From Hygrophila difformis (taxonomy: Eukaryota; Streptophyta; Magnoliopsida; Lamiales; Acanthaceae), in the NCBI GenBank assembly GCA_030278955.1, contig JAOANR010000001.1:41070890-41134889 (forward strand): a stretch of DNA of 64,000 nt. Reading direction: 5' to 3'. The notes under the pieces are model-generated. The model saw only the letters and a list, made by a program, of their open reading frames with translations. It was not told the DNA's origin and did no database searches. The position numbers were made by a program, and so were the translations under genes. This document shows, one piece after another, positions 1-12,201 of this stretch. The stretch's first letter is position 1, and each line of letters starts with the position of its first letter.

Positions 1-1325
1 TTGTACTATGTTTCCATAAACAAACAAACATTTATTCCCATGAGATTTCTAACATGAGAACAAATGTGCCCAAAAAGATCTTACCTCTTTTATTACACCA
101 ACACAACACTGTAGAGGTCACATCAAGATCAAACAAACCAATAACATCAAGATACTCAAAACAATACCCAAATGTTCATCAGTTTGTTCTTTCCAGTTTT
201 ATCTTCAAAATCTTGATCCATTACCAGTTTTAACGCCATTAACAGTTTCAAAATGAGGTCTCAACGTTTTAAAATGGTGCTCATAACCGAGAGCACTTGA
301 AACCTCCAAAGATCTAAAGTTAAACGTGCACACTAACCACATCACACCATGAACACAACAAAATAAAAATAAAACACGGGATTCCGAATGGGTGCCATGA
401 ACAGTGGGGGGGAAGAGAATGGGTTTACCCTCCCCTCCTTAGCTCGGGTTGGGGTATGGGTCCAAGGTTTGGGAGGAGTCCGTAGAATCGATCCATGGTT
501 TCCCCTTAAAAAAAAGAGTGATATGGGTGCGAAGAACACGTGGTGTTCGTTCGGAAGAGATGAGAAAATGGGGGAAAGAAGATGAAGAAACTGAAGTGAC
601 AAGTGAGAATGAAGAGAGAGTGTGAAAAACTGGAGGGGGTGGGGGGGTATAAATACTAGAACTTTTGTCGCGGAATCCGGGACTTTGTCGCGGAACAAGG
701 TTCTGCGACAGGGCATAGCGACATTAGAGAGGCCGCGGAGTTGAGGTTTGGTCGCGGAGCGATGCTCCGCGACAAGGCCATCGCGACAAAGTTCAGTATA
801 AAGACAAAGTCAACGGGGGCTGTGTCGCGGAGCAGGGCTTGGTCGCGGAGTCATGCTCCGCGACAAAGTGCATCGCGACAACCAACAGAAAGTTGAGGGC
901 AGAAGAGGGTTTGTCGCGGAACAGGTCCTGGTCGCGATGCATGACATCGCGACAAAGGACCTTCCGCGACAAAGAATTTTGAATTTTCAAATTTTCTTGG
1001 ACTGGGCCCGAGTGCGATGTTGGGCCTGTGTCCATTTTATTTGAATTGGGCTGAATAGATTCAGTCCAAATAAATTCAAAATACTGGGCTGAGAATTAAA
1101 TAATCCACTTGCATAAAATTAGGTCAGGTCAGTTCCATTTATCTGTGAATTTTGTTCCGGGTATTGAATTTCTTCAAATTCCGAAAGCGTTTTCTCAGAC
1201 TTATGGAACTAATCCAACCAAGAACCTGGTTTTTCCATGTTACTCTTTTCTGCTCCTTCTTTTTGATGGTTTCGAGCCTTCTGCAAGACAGATAAATGAA
1301 ATGCATTAATTTTCCCCAAATATCA
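1..1325 (-). repeat. E1 3' LTR, partial (runs off the left edge)
   Basis: On the minus strand this follows the E1 pol stop and a PPT-like motif, and opens with TGATATTTGGGG, as Athila/Tat-type LTRs often open with TGAT. In element orientation it holds GGGCC-type motifs (about 1003-1037), a CpG-rich hairpin cluster (660-975), an AT-rich TATA-like box (648-655) and a pyrimidine-rich leader. It has no coding content; short ORFs across it are shadows of the GTCGCGGA repeats. The other LTR end is outside the window, so length and TSD are unknown. It does not clearly match the region beyond the PBS (7594-12190), so calling it an LTR rests on position and layout. Confidence 0.55.
660..975. repeat. 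CpG-rich GTCGCGGA hairpin cluster (E1 left flank)
   Basis: The motif GTCGCGGA and its complement recur many times. Hairpins seen: 687-709 (arms GTCGCGGAAC / GTTCTGCGAC), 751-773 (GTCGCGGAGC / GCTCCGCGAC, loop GAT) and 842-864 (GTCGCGGAG / CTCCGCGAC). The outer stem is constant and the inner stem changes on both sides. It lies next to the TATA-like box of the presumed LTR. Confidence 0.8.
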
Positions 1326-1360
1326 ACATCCTCACATTTAGAGTCTTAGTACTCTAAATG
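1326..1360 (-). promoter_or_regulatory. E1 PPT-proximal hairpin and polypurine-like tract
   Basis: On the minus strand, arms CATTTAGAGT and ACTCTAAATG (1351-1360 and 1335-1344) form a perfect 10-bp hairpin. It runs into TGTGAGGATGT and then the LTR start TGATAT. The same order (hairpin, then gTGTGAGGATGT, then TGAT) occurs in H at 30619-30657. The position directly after pol and before the LTR fits a plus-strand priming site. Confidence 0.6.
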
Positions 1361-1447
1361 TTTAATTGATCTTTGGGTACTTTTTGTTATGAAGTAAGTG
1401 CTATATATATATATAAAATAAAATTTTTGTGTTTTTAATGTTGTTTC

Positions 1448-4400
1448 TTATTGGGTGTAAGCCGGGTCTGCCACTGCTTGGCTTTCTTTCTCCGGATCGA
1501 ACTGTCCGAGGTACTCTTTTAATCGTTGTCCATTCACCACTATATCGCCCCTATCAGTTCGGATCCTGACAGCTCCATTTTTGAACACCTCTAGTACTTC
1601 ATGTGGTCCTTCCCATCTAGATTTGAGCTTTCCGGGGAACAGCTTCAACCTAGTATTGAACAATAATACATGTTGACCAACATAGAAATACTTAGGTTTA
1701 ATCCGGCGATCGTGCAACTTCTGGGTCCGCTCCTTATAAATTCGAGAGCTTTCATAAGCTTGCGCTCGTATTTCCTCAATTTCATTGAGGTCCAACTTGC
1801 GTTTGCTCTGAGCAACTTTCGGATCGAAGTTAAGCGTTTTAACGGCCCAGTAAGCTTTATGCTCTAGCTCTACAGGCAAATGACAGGCTTTTCCGAAGAC
1901 CAGCCTGTATTGAGACATCCCGATGGGAGTCTTATATGCTGTGCGGTATGCCCATAGAGCATCATTGAGCTTACGTGCCCAATCCTTACGGGTTATCCCG
2001 ACAGTGGCTTCGAGTATGTGTTTGATTTCGCGATTGGATACTTCGACTTGGCCACTAGTCTGAGGATGGTAAGGCGTGCCTATCTTATGGAGGATCCCAT
2101 TTTTACTCATTAAATTTTCAAAAGCTTTATTAATAAAGTGTGTTCCTCCATCAGATATCACCACCCTAGGTATGCCAAATCGACTGAAAATGTTGTTCTT
2201 GAGGAACTTGATGACTTGGCTACCATCATTGGTCGGTAATGCGACAGCCTCAACCCATTTGGACACGTAATCGACAACTACCAAGATATAGTAGTTTCCA
2301 CCAGATGGTGGAAACAGTCCCATGAAGTCAATGCCCCATACATCAAAGATCTCAAGTGTGAGAATCCCCTTTTGAGGCATCTCATCCCTCTTGGAGATGT
2401 TTCCTAATCTTTGGCATCTGTCACAGCCCTTCACAAATGTCCTGCAATCCTCATAGATGTGAGGCCAATAAAATCCACATTCGAGGACCTTATGGGCCGT
2501 TCGAGCGGGACCGTGATGACCTCCATACTCTGATTCATGGCATTTTCTGACAATTTGATAGGCTTCATGCTCGGTCACACATCGCCTGATTATTGAATCG
2601 GCGCAGTGTTTGAAGAGATAAGGTTCTTCCCAGAAGTAACTTAATACATCTCGTTTGAACTTACTCTTCTGATGATAGTTCGAAAACTGTGGGGTTATTC
2701 CGCACGCCAAGAAGTTAGCGATGTCGGAAAACCATGGACAAGCTTGATTATGCAGATGCAATGCGAACAACTGCTCGTCCGGAAATTCTTCATTGACGGC
2801 TTTTTCCTTTTTATCATTATCTAATCGAGATAAGTGGTCAGCAGCACCATTATCTCGACCTCGCCTATCTTTTATTATGATATCGAATTCTTGCAACAGA
2901 AGTACCCACCTGATTAATCGAGGTTTCGCATCTTGTTTGCTAAACAAGTATCTCAATGCTGTATGATCGGTGTATACTATAGTCTTTGTACCTATAAGAT
3001 ACTGTCTGAATTTATCAAACGCGAAGATTACAGCATACATCTCTTTCTCCGTTGTGGTGTAGTTAATTTGGGCTTCATTCAGGGCATGACTTGCGTAATG
3101 AATTACGCAGTGTCTCCCATCCTTATGTTGTCCAAGAACTGCGCCTACGGCGAGACCACTAGCATCGCACATTACCTCGAAGGGCAGTGACCAATCGGGT
3201 GGTTGCACTATCGGTGCAGAAACCAACATCTTCTTGAGCGTGTCAAAGGCTTGGACACACGCTTCATTTATTAAGAAAGGATTTTCTTTACAAAGCAGAT
3301 TAGTGAGCGGCTTGGCAATTTTAGAGAAATCCTTAATGAATCGCCGGTAAAAACCGGCATGCCCTAAGAAGCTCCTAACTGATTTGATCGAGTTAGGAAG
3401 AGGGAGATTGGAAATGATGGAAACTTTGGCTGGATCAACTTCAATGCCTGCACGAGAAATGCGATGACCTAACACTATACCCTCAGTGACCATAAAATGG
3501 CACTTTTCCCAATTTAAAACAAGATTGGTGTCCTCACATCTCTTTAAAATCTTAGCAAGATTGGTCAAACAATCTTCGAACGTATCTCCATACACAGAGA
3601 AGTCATCCATGAAAACTTCAATGCATTTTTCGATAAATTCGGAGAAAATAGACATCATGCATCTTTGAAAAGTAGCAGGTGCATTGCACAAACCAAAAGG
3701 CATCCGTCGATAGGCAAAAGTGCCGTACGGGCAAGTAAAAGTGGTTTTATCATAGTCTTCACTAGAAATAACAATCTGATTATAACCAGAATAACCATCC
3801 AAAAAGCAATAAAACTCTCTCCCTGCCAACCTCTCGAGCATCTGATCAACGAATGGCAATGGAAAATGGTCCTTGCGCGTGGCCTCGTTCAGCTTCCGGT
3901 AGTCGATACAAACTCTCCATCCGGTCACTGGCCTGGTTGCAACCTCTTCTCCTTGCTCATTCTTGGTTATGCACATCCCTCCTCGTTTGGGTACGACCTG
4001 CACTGGGCTAACCCATTTGCTATCAGAGATAGGATAGATTATACCAGCATCTAAGAGCTTGATAACTTCTTTCCTTACCACTTCTTGCATAAGGGGATTC
4101 AATCGCCTCTGAGGTTGACGGGAGGGTTTAAACTCTTCTTCCATTAGAATCCTGTGCATGCAAATAGAAGGGCTTATTCCTTTTATATCAGAAATGGTCC
4201 AACCTATTGCATGTACATGTTTCTTAAGAATGACCACCAGAGCATTTTCTTGCTCTTGGGAGAGCTTAGCCGAAACAATCACAGGTAACTTTTTATGTTC
4301 CGCGAGAAACGCATACTTGAGATGGTCGGGTAATGTTTTAAGTTCAAGCTCTGGTGGACATTCAACGGAAGGGAGTAGTTTGCGAGAAATGGGTAGTGGG

Positions 4401-7400
4401 AGAGCAGATTTACCTTCGGGATCCTGCATCAGTACAGGATCCTCTTCTTCCTCTTGGTTGGCGTCATCATGGAACTTGATGCCGTCAAACTCCTCCAGAT
4501 CCCCTGTTTCGGGATCGGCAAAGTGAACGGCTTTGCATCCTTTGTGCTCCACGCCAGCAGGCTTCGGTACCTGCTTTGATAGTTCATCCAGCATCATTTC
4601 ACAATCAAGTTCAGAGTCTGGCTCTTCCCTAACTATTACATTTTCAAATGAAAAACAAGAACTGTCATTCGGAAATTTCTGCAATTTCTCCATATCGAAG
4701 ATGATCTCCTCGCCATCGACCCTTAAGGTGACTTTTCCGGATTTAGCGTCAATCAGTGCACCACCAGTGGCTAGAAATGGGCGTCCAAGGATAAGCGGCA
4801 TTTCAGAATCCTCTTCAATGTCGAGGATGATGAAGTCGACCGGGAAAAGAACCTGCCCGGTTTTGACCACAACATCCTTAAGGATTCCTACGGGCTGAGT
4901 GATTGATCTGTCTGCGAGCTGCAGTCTCATCTTGATCGGTTGAATTTCTCCAAGCTTAAGGCGAGTAGCCATAGCTAGTGGCATCACATTGATGCTTGAT
5001 CCTAAATCACAAATCCCCATACTCACTTTGGCCTTTCCGAATTGTACTGGAAGTGTGCAACATCCGGGGTCCTCTTTCTTTTCAGGCATTCTCCTCTGAA
5101 CGATGGCACTACATGTGCTGTTGAGAATAATCACCTCTTCCTGCTCAACCTGCCTTTTTCCTGAAATCAATTCTTTCAAGAACTTAGCATAGATGGGCAT
5201 TTCGGAAATCATTTCTGTGAGAGGAATGGTTATCTCTACAGACTTCAATCGTTGCAGAAATTTCTTGAATTTAAGATCATGTTCTTTATTTTTAAGACGC
5301 GCAGGATAAGGAATCCTGGGCATGTACTTGTTATTAGCAATTTTTGGTGGTGAAGGGAAGGAAGTTGTACCTTCACCTGTACCCTTATCTGTTTCAGCCA
5401 TTTCAGGCGCAGCTTCAGTCTGCAATTCGGCTGTATCTTTTTCCGCTTCGTTCTCGTTATCAGCTTCCTTACCAGCATTGTCAACAATATCATCTTCTTC
5501 ACATTCCGCTCCAGTATCTCCTCCCTTTGGTCCAGCTAGTACTCTTCCAGATTTCAAGGTTATTGCCTTGCATTGCGGGTTCTTTTCCGCAGTGCTTGGC
5601 AATGTACCTTTGTCCCTTTTCTGCATCTCATTAGCCATCTGTGTAACTTGGGTCTCCACATTTCTGATGGAGGCCTGCAGTTGATTGTTGATCTCTTTCT
5701 GACTAGTGATGAAATCAGTCATCAAATTCTCAAGCCTTGAAGGAGGCTTTTGATTCTGATTCTGGTTTTGATTCTGATTTTGATTCCATTGGCCTTGGTA
5801 TGGGACAAACTGAGGCTGGAAACTCTGATTGGGCTGAAAATTCTGGAAGCTCTGATTGGGCTGCTGGAAATTCTGAGGCGGCCTCTGCTGGATCTGGGGT
5901 TGGAAGCTTGGGTTCTGAAAATGTTGGCCCCTGTTCTGAACGAATCCCTGATTCTGCTGAGGGTTGAACTGTTGTTGCTGTGGCTTGTTCAAGAGATGTG
6001 AAATCAAGGCGTTGTTGTTTGAGTAAGACAAATTCGGGTGTCTATTTGGAAAAGCTCCTGCATAGTTACAGCTCTCAGCTGTGATTTGCTCGCATGTGTC
6101 AGTTGCATGAGCACCTTGACACAGACCGCAGATCACATCAGTTTGCTGTCCCTGAGCAGAACTTCCAACTCCTTGATTTACAGACAATGCTGCCACTTGC
6201 TCTTGAAGTTTTTCAATGTCTGACTTCTCTACCGTACCTACAGCACATAAACCACGAGGGGGAGTGAGATTACCATCATCAGTCAGAACAGAACGGTTGA
6301 CACTCATGGCTTCAATCTTTGCCCAAGCTTGGTCCATCGGTATGTAAAGCAAGTGTTGACCACCAGCAGCATCGAGCATGGATTTCCATGCTGGGGTCAG
6401 ACCACTGTAGAACTTTCTCAATCTCTCCCAGTCATGGAAACCATGTTGAGGACACTTCCTGAGCAGGTTGAAGAATCTTTCCTTTGCATCATACAAGGAC
6501 TCGTCTGGTTTCATTTTGAATTCCGCAATTTTGGAGCGGCATTCATCCACCTTGGACTCCGGGAAGTATTTTGCTAAGAAGTTTCTGATCACATCTTCCC
6601 ATGTAGACTTCTGATTTACGGGCAGTGACTTGTACCATGTTCGTGCTCCGCTTGTCAGAGAGAAGGGAAATAGCCTCAGTCGAATAGTGTTTGCAGATAC
6701 ATCACGATTTTTGATCGTGTCACACAATTCTAGGAAGGTTTGCAGGTGATCATGGGGGTCTTCATGGCTTGCTCCGGCAAACTGGTTGCTCTGGACTAGA
6801 TTGATTAGGGCCGGTTTCAATTCGAAGTTCCTAGCCAAGAATGGAGCTTGTCCAGGAATATTCAAATATGGCTCTAAAATCGGCTGCATGTAATCAGCAG
6901 CAGCTGCTGCTTGATGATTGTTCTCAGGCCCGCCTTGGTACTGCTGTGGGTAGTAGTTTTGAGGCATGAAATAGTTCCTCGGATCATTGAAATCATTCAG
7001 ATTCGGGGGATTCTGGTGGGGGTTCTGGTATTGCTGATTCTGCTGGTTTTGGAAATTTTGCTGGTTTGGGTGGTTCTGGTTGTTTGGTGGGTTTTGATGG
7101 TTCGGATTGGGAAGGGGTGCCTCGAAGTGTTGCTGCTCCATGTTTGGTGGGTTCCCACCTCCTTGTATGATCTGGGGAGGGGGATCATCCAAATCATCGT
7201 TATCAGCATCTTCGGGGTCTTCCTCAATGTTGTGAAGTGGGGTTTTGGGTTGAATGATTGGTGGGATGTCCGGGTTTGCCATCTCGGAAATGTCGCTGCT
7301 GGTGCTTGGTGAAAGTAGTGCCTGTCGTTCCCGTTCCCTTCTTCGTTTAGTCTCCGCCCTAAGACGTCGAGCTGTCTTTTCTATCTCTGAATTAAACGGG

Positions 7401-7432
7401 ATCTCGGCTGGCGTCTGCTTCCTCCTTTGCAT
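1448..7432 (-). CDS. Gag-Pol polyprotein of an Athila-like Ty3/gypsy retrotransposon (E1)
   Basis: This single 1994-codon frame has no stop. Parts in order: a Q/N/P-rich N-terminus; a gag core (about aa 190-390, with [12 protein letters not shown] and TWYKSLP); a knuckle-like CX2CX3HX4C (about aa 432); an aspartic protease with active site DLGSS (about aa 810); reverse transcriptase with FMDDF (about aa 1274); RNase H beginning [13 protein letters not shown] (about aa 1427); and integrase with HHCC (about aa 1637-1677) and D, D, E near aa 1703, 1760 and 1796. These activities copy the element RNA into DNA and insert it. Gag resembles the Athila group. Gag and Pol share one frame, so no frameshift signal is needed. 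No env-like ORF follows: pol ends about 90 bp before the PPT motif. The intact frame suggests a young, possibly autonomous copy. The first ATG lies about 145 bp inside the PBS. Confidence 0.95.
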   Translation of the reverse strand: MQRRKQTPAEIPFNSEIEKTARRLRAETKRRRERERQALLSPSTSSDISEMANPDIPPIIQPKTPLHNIEEDPEDADNDDLDDPPPQIIQGGGNPPNMEQQHFEAPLPNPNHQNPPNNQNHPNQQNFQNQQNQQYQNPHQNPPNLNDFNDPRNYFMPQNYYPQQYQGGPENNHQAAAAADYMQPILEPYLNIPGQAPFLARNFELKPALINLVQSNQFAGASHEDPHDHLQTFLELCDTIKNRDVSANTIRLRLFPFSLTSGARTWYKSLPVNQKSTWEDVIRNFLAKYFPESKVDECRSKIAEFKMKPDESLYDAKERFFNLLRKCPQHGFHDWERLRKFYSGLTPAWKSMLDAAGGQHLLYIPMDQAWAKIEAMSVNRSVLTDDGNLTPPRGLCAVGTVEKSDIEKLQEQVAALSVNQGVGSSAQGQQTDVICGLCQGAHATDTCEQITAESCNYAGAFPNRHPNLSYSNNNALISHLLNKPQQQQFNPQQNQGFVQNRGQHFQNPSFQPQIQQRPPQNFQQPNQSFQNFQPNQSFQPQFVPYQGQWNQNQNQNQNQNQKPPSRLENLMTDFITSQKEINNQLQASIRNVETQVTQMANEMQKRDKGTLPSTAEKNPQCKAITLKSGRVLAGPKGGDTGAECEEDDIVDNAGKEADNENEAEKDTAELQTEAAPEMAETDKGTGEGTTSFPSPPKIANNKYMPRIPYPARLKNKEHDLKFKKFLQRLKSVEITIPLTEMISEMPIYAKFLKELISGKRQVEQEEVIILNSTCSAIVQRRMPEKKEDPGCCTLPVQFGKAKVSMGICDLGSSINVMPLAMATRLKLGEIQPIKMRLQLADRSITQPVGILKDVVVKTGQVLFPVDFIILDIEEDSEMPLILGRPFLATGGALIDAKSGKVTLRVDGEEIIFDMEKLQKFPNDSSCFSFENVIVREEPDSELDCEMMLDELSKQVPKPAGVEHKGCKAVHFADPETGDLEEFDGIKFHDDANQEEEEDPVLMQDPEGKSALPLPISRKLLPSVECPPELELKTLPDHLKYAFLAEHKKLPVIVSAKLSQEQENALVVILKKHVHAIGWTISDIKGISPSICMHRILMEEEFKPSRQPQRRLNPLMQEVVRKEVIKLLDAGIIYPISDSKWVSPVQVVPKRGGMCITKNEQGEEVATRPVTGWRVCIDYRKLNEATRKDHFPLPFVDQMLERLAGREFYCFLDGYSGYNQIVISSEDYDKTTFTCPYGTFAYRRMPFGLCNAPATFQRCMMSIFSEFIEKCIEVFMDDFSVYGDTFEDCLTNLAKILKRCEDTNLVLNWEKCHFMVTEGIVLGHRISRAGIEVDPAKVSIISNLPLPNSIKSVRSFLGHAGFYRRFIKDFSKIAKPLTNLLCKENPFLINEACVQAFDTLKKMLVSAPIVQPPDWSLPFEVMCDASGLAVGAVLGQHKDGRHCVIHYASHALNEAQINYTTTEKEMYAVIFAFDKFRQYLIGTKTIVYTDHTALRYLFSKQDAKPRLIRWVLLLQEFDIIIKDRRGRDNGAADHLSRLDNDKKEKAVNEEFPDEQLFALHLHNQACPWFSDIANFLACGITPQFSNYHQKSKFKRDVLSYFWEEPYLFKHCADSIIRRCVTEHEAYQIVRKCHESEYGGHHGPARTAHKVLECGFYWPHIYEDCRTFVKGCDRCQRLGNISKRDEMPQKGILTLEIFDVWGIDFMGLFPPSGGNYYILVVVDYVSKWVEAVALPTNDGSQVIKFLKNNIFSRFGIPRVVISDGGTHFINKAFENLMSKNGILHKIGTPYHPQTSGQVEVSNREIKHILEATVGITRKDWARKLNDALWAYRTAYKTPIGMSQYRLVFGKACHLPVELEHKAYWAVKTLNFDPKVAQSKRKLDLNEIEEIRAQAYESSRIYKERTQKLHDRRIKPKYFYVGQHVLLFNTRLKLFPGKLKSRWEGPHEVLEVFKNGAVRIRTDRGDIVVNGQRLKEYLGQFDPEKESQAVADPAYTQ

Positions 7433-7575
7433 AGAACAACGGCTTCAATGATGACAGTACCTGTACAATCCCCAGGTTAGAATTGGTTCTGAAGGTGAAT
7501 ATTTATAATTATATGTATAAGCTAATCTAGGAGCAATGAGGAATGTATTTCTCTTAATAAAACGGCGCTACATCC

Positions 7576-7593
7576 TCCCCGACAACGGCGCCA
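7576..7593 (-). promoter_or_regulatory. E1 primer-binding site, tRNA-Asp type
   Basis: On the minus strand this reads TGGCGCCGTTGTCGGGGA. It is complementary to the 3' end of plant tRNA-Asp except for one base (T for C at position 12). The TGGCGCCGTTG-type PBS is usual for Athila and Tat elements. It fixes the E1 orientation and places the end of the 5' LTR at or just beyond 7594. Confidence 0.85.
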
Positions 7594-8040
7594 TAAAACT
7601 TTTGACAATTTCCCACACGAGCATTTTCTAAAATATACCAGGTCAGATTTATTAAATGAAAAGAGTTATGATTCACGGGAAGGGGTTTAGGGATATATCA
7701 AGATTGTTAGTCTCTTTATTACTCAAGTGTGGTGCTTTAATTTCAAATGGCGCTGTGGTCCTCTCTGTCATGAACTGTTGACAAATCTCATGGTACAGCC
7801 GGGATAGGTTGACCTTCAGCCTGTCACACTGAGGGTCCCCAGCATATGTGCCATGATATTTCTCATCAATTCTTGACATGAGATTTCCTACCATGAAACT
7901 TTTGACAGATTTCCACTCCATGAGTATTTTCTGAAAAATCATGATCCTGGTTTAGGTTTTATTTAATGAAACCAATTTATGATGGCGGGGTTGTGATTAG
8001 GGATATATTTATAAGTTGTCACGTTTTTATTGCTCGTGTT
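7591..8040 (-). repeat. Imperfect tandem duplication beside the E1 PBS
   Basis: The stretch 7591-7735 (opening ccataaaacttttgacaa) is echoed at 7892-8040 (ccatgaaacttttgacag), including 'gagtattttctgaaaaat', a GGGG-containing middle and 'ttagggatatat'. The period is about 301 bp. The second copy lacks the tRNA-Asp PBS. An 89-codon minus ORF (7673-7942) spans the unit; I do not consider it a gene. Confidence 0.7.
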
Positions 8041-10494
8041 TAAGAAACTGTGGCCCGAAAGCGCACGGTGTCAAAAATTGCAGTAATTTATAGTAAGACC
8101 GGATCGTTCACTGGAGGATGTGCGATAGAAGCAGGGCCCACGTCGTTTTACTAGATTTCCCATTCGTATTGCTCAATGGGTTTGAAAAATGATTAATAAC
8201 TACTGGCATGAATTTAACTAGATTATAAAAGCATCTAAATTACTCTACAAGCGAGTAAGTCTATCCTAGAAAGCGGGTAAAGTTATTCTAAAACATGCGA
8301 TAAACATTATCTATGAAAGCAGGGGAAATTTACATTGTGCCAGCCGTGAAGCTGAATCACAATGTAGACAGAGGGGACAGGAAGGAAAGAATGAAAATTG
8401 GACAAGATTTAGATATAGCAGTATTAAACTTCCATTTTTATACATAGATCTTTGTTTGGGATAATTCTATCAGACAGCTAATTCTCATGCTCTCAATAAT
8501 GCTTTCCCTTTTACAGACAGGTACTTACAATATGAGTTTACATGTTCTTAAGACCACAAATTCTAAGATATCACAGATTCGTAACTGCCCTGGCCGGGGT
8601 GTGTTACTTCATCTGTGGTGGAAAAGCAACACCCGACATATCATTTATTGAAATGCCAAGTACTACCATCATTCTCCCATGTCACACCCAAAGATTCTAA
8701 TTAAGCCCTAAACTATCCCTTAACTATCAATCCTAGTAGCAGTTACGTGACTCTCAATACAACCGAGTGACCTCTAATGAAAGCGGTTAAAACAAAGCAG
8801 TAAAGAAAGCATTTAAAACCTATCACTCGGGGGTTTTGAAAATCTGACCCTGGTAGTAAAAGACAGCTCCCCATCAGGATTAAGGGGTATGGATCAAGAA
8901 TTCCCGGCTCTTGGTGAACCACTAGTGTGTTCACTTCCTTCCGGGTGATTATGAGATACAAACTAATGAAACGAACTAATAATTTAGTTCGTTCCGGATG
9001 CACTCACTCAGGACTCATAATTAGGCTTTGGCAAAAGAGGATAGCAATTGAAAGAAAACTCAACCCTATCTTAGAAAATAACCAAGGCCTGGATGATGTT
9101 CCTCTAAGATTATTTACTACACTGTATTTGAGTCCAAGTGGACCCCATCTCGGTGTAATATTTAATCTTAGATTTCCAACAAACAGCAATTTTGGAAAAT
9201 AATGGATTTGAAAATCATTCCCTAAACAGGTACTAGACTCTCAGTTAAAACACAGACCCTTTCAGTCTAGATGAGACCTAATCGCTGACTCTGCTTCTAA
9301 TTTCCCGAAATACAATCCTTGACAGAATATGAATTAGTCACAACTGAGGACTTTATCCCTTACTCAGATCCGGATTTTATAAAAAGATTTTTGTTGGAAA
9401 TTTATTACACAATATCTGTTTAAGATTTAGACTTCTATTGTCCAAGGGAAGGATCCCAAAATAATTACAGACCACAATAGTACATAATATTATCATGCAT
9501 AAGGATATAGGGAAGTGTAAAATTAATTGACCCAAAATATAGATGCGGGTCTAGACAGAAGGTGAAACACAGATATGAAGTGGTCAGGAGACCAAAGTAA
9601 TGGCAGAATAACCAGGTGGACTGTAAACATCTACTGTCCAATTTCCCAATTACTCGGATGAAGCGAATTTAGACAGCTTAGATCCTATAATGGTAGTGTC
9701 AATACCAGTTGGACCTCCACTGTCTGCGAATTCGGATAAAAACCTACATGCTTCTTTTCTATAATGATCATCAGTTAGCATTGACTGATGTCAACTGATT
9801 CCTATTACAGATTGGAATTTGGGTTTGGAAATTAAGATAAGAAAAATAAACTGTATCTGGATGGAAGTCAGCCGAGCAGCTATTATAACCCTGGATGGGC
9901 GAACCGCCAAGGCTTCCACTAACAGTCATCCAGACCATGCAGAATAAAACTTAGTAATTAATATTCAGATTACGAGCTAGTTATCCATGAGGGAATACCC
10001 GCCAACATTAGTCTGATGTATTCTTTACTAAGTGTTACACACAACACGCAAAGACAAAACCAACAAGAAATAAAAGACGATTTCTTGCATGAGAGACATT
10101 GGTTTCTCATGCAAGGTTGTGGATAAAGTCCACAATTGATGATCTTAAATAATCCCTCCTACCATAATTAATCACAGTTCGGATTATCTGCTTAAGTCAT
10201 CAAGATTTTGTTTATAGAGGAGTGTTTTAATGGCAATTGAACAAAGGTCCTTTAATCATGATGATTAGTGATGTGCAATTATTGCTAATCTCAATCTTTA
10301 ATCATTGATGACTCAAGGGTTCAATTAATTAAGCGATGCAAATGGAGAATCAAAATTTGGGAGGCATAACACCCTATATTGCAATTCCAGAATGTTACAC
10401 CTTAACCCGTGGGGTTATGATGTGAGTGATGCAATATATTATAGGAAGAGAATGAAGAATATTTTAGATTAAATAGAGAGAGGGGAGTCTTTGT

Positions 10495-10945
10495 CGCGAT
10501 ATCATAAATTTTGTCGCGGACCGAGGTCCGCGACATGGGTATCCCGACAAGTTTTTAGAATTTTTGGCAGCATAACGCTTCTTTGTCGCTAAGCAGGATT
10601 TTGTCGCGGAACGTGGTTCCGCGACAAGGTGTTCCGCGACAAAGGGTTTTAAAAATAAGTAAGGTCATGGCATAATTTTTCTGTCTCAGAATGAGATTTT
10701 GTCGCGGAACGTGGTTCCGCGACAAGGTTACTCCGCGACAAAAAGCCATGCAGACAAATGCAAGAGTTTGGCTCCTTTGTCGCTATGCATGGAAAGTTTT
10801 GTCGCTGAATGTGGTTCCGCGACAAGGTGTTCCGCGACAAAGGGTTTTAAAATATGGAGACAAGTGTCTTTAGACACCTTTGTCGTGGAACAACCATTTT
10901 GTCGCGGAACGTGGTTCCGCGACAAAAGGCGGTTGGCGACCAAGG
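10495..10945. repeat. GTCGCGGA hairpin cluster with a ~197-bp tandem duplication
   Basis: Hairpins lie at 10513-10534 (arms GTCGCGGACC / GGTCCGCGAC), 10603-10625, 10701-10723 and 10901-10923 (arms GTCGCGGAAC / GTTCCGCGAC, loop GTG), with a variant at 10801-10823 (GTCGCTGAAT). A segment opening 'ctttgtcgct' at about 10582 repeats at about 10779. Each copy carries a hairpin, then 'aaggtgttccgcgacaaagg'. Confidence 0.85.
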
Positions 10946-11587
10946 TGGTTCAGGACAAAAGTCAGAAAAAGCAAAAATGAACAGTGGCATGCAAACAGCG
11001 TGATCTCACCCTATTTCAGATCAAAAAGCTATTCTAAGCTAAAAACAAACAAGAAACATTCAAAATAAGGAAGAACATGCTTGAGCAAAAGTAAATAAAG
11101 CTGGACAGAATTTAAAAATGAAGCAAGAATCCTAATCTAGGGTGTGATCACACATAAACACAACATTATCCATGAAATGCTAACAGTGAATATAAAAATA
11201 ACAAAATGGGGGTCAAATGACCCCAAAATGAAAAAGAAAGCATAAATCCATGGGGTGTGAGACCCATTTCATGATTTGGGACACAAATGATGAATGTTTT
11301 CCCATATTATTGAAGAGGTGTTGTTAATACCCATGGTTTGGGTATCACAAACCCTAAAACAAGAGTTTAGAAACCAAAACATGGTATAAAAGTGGCTATC
11401 TAGGTCACTGTGAACAGTAAAATACTAAGATAAACACTAAACTAAACTAAACTAAGGGCAATAATTAAATAATACATGAAAATAAATCTAAACTACACTA
11501 CCTAAGAGAGAACTCCTACTGCTTGCCTTCAAGAGAGCTCTAATCAACAAAATTCCAACCTCTCCCTAGCTCATGGGAAACACCTCA

Positions 11588-11595
11588 TATTTATA
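11588..11595 (-). promoter_or_regulatory. Putative TATA box in the E1 right flank
   Basis: The minus strand reads TATAAATA, followed by ATGAGGTG. It lies about 75-330 bp downstream (minus sense) of the CpG-rich repeats and GGGCC motifs, the arrangement seen in the other LTRs of this window. Confidence 0.5.
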
Positions 11596-11664
11596 GAAGT
11601 ATAACCCTAAGCCCATGGGCCTTGATTCTAGCCCATTGTGTCTCAAGACATCACACACATCACA

Positions 11665-11915
11665 GCTTTGTCTCGGAGCATCAAGTTTGGTCGCGGAACA
11701 CACTGCAAGTGGCAAAGCTTCTCGACTGAGTCTGGTGTCTCTAATTGGGTGTCTTGGTCGCGGAGTATGCCTTTGTCGCGGAGCATGCCATCGCGACAAA
11801 GGTCATCGCGACAAAGGGCTTGGCTGGTTTCCTTCTTCATCTGAGCTGCTTGGTCGCGGAATCCTCCTTTGTCGCGGAACCATGCATCGCGACAAAGGGG
11901 CTTCCGCGACAAAGG
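11665..11915. repeat. Second GTCGCGG repeat cluster of the E1 right flank
   Basis: Repeated GGTCGCGGA, TTTGTCGCGGA and ATCGCGACAAAGG motifs, less perfectly paired than those at 10495-10945. It lies upstream (minus sense) of the TATA-like box at 11588. Several overlapping short ORFs here are repeat shadows. Confidence 0.75.
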
Positions 11916-12201
11916 TATTCCTGGGCCTGCTGGATTGGGCCAGATGGGCCAAAAATATTCTTTTTGTGGGCTTTTCTCTATTTTTCCCATCTTTTTGTAT
12001 TTTGTGGGCTTGCTTTATTCTTTTGCCCATCTTTTTCATTCCTTTTTCTTTTCTTTTCTTTTTCTCATGTTTTTGGATTTTTCTAACATAAATATGTAAT
12101 AAAATTACATATTTCTGCCTTTTTCACACCAGCTTATTATTTTTACAATTATGCATAAATCAGTCCAATTCGACTGCTTTCTTACTTAATGTAAGACCGG
12201 A

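Larger units (their letters stand above)
1326..7593 (-). mobile_element. E1 internal region, Athila-like LTR retrotransposon
   Basis: Bounded on the minus strand by a tRNA-Asp-type PBS (7576-7593) and a PPT-like motif (1326-1360), with one intact gag-pol between. The remaining bases are a short leader (7433-7575) and a short AT-rich 3' UTR (1361-1447). E1 probably inserted into the 5' part of E2, because E2 pol starts abruptly at about 12190 on the far side of E1's right flank. Confidence 0.85.
7594..12190 (-). repeat. E1 right flank: presumed 5' LTR or long leader, boundaries unresolved
   Basis: This lies upstream of the E1 PBS on the minus strand, so its near end must be LTR. No coding domain is visible. 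Two promoter-like blocks occur in series: hairpins 10495-10945 followed by an AT-rich TATA-like stretch near 10432-10445, and GTCGCGG repeats 11665-11915 followed by TATAAATA at 11588-11595. GGGCC motifs lie at 11925-11955. The far end reads TGATTTATGCATAATTG on the minus strand (about 12155-12171), a plausible LTR start. Stretches 8040-10480 and 10985-11560 are otherwise featureless AT-rich DNA. The sequence is not obviously similar to 1-1325 beyond the hairpin repeats, so it may be composite. Confidence 0.45.

Noticed and set aside
7673..7942. 89-aa ORF in the E1 right flank
   Set aside because: It spans the tandem duplication in the presumed LTR end, with no domain and no conserved partner.
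10555..10980. Short ORFs rich in SRNHVPRQ-like repeats (also near 793-1044 and 11566-12099)
   Set aside because: They are translations of the GTCGCGGA repeat in several frames and both strands.
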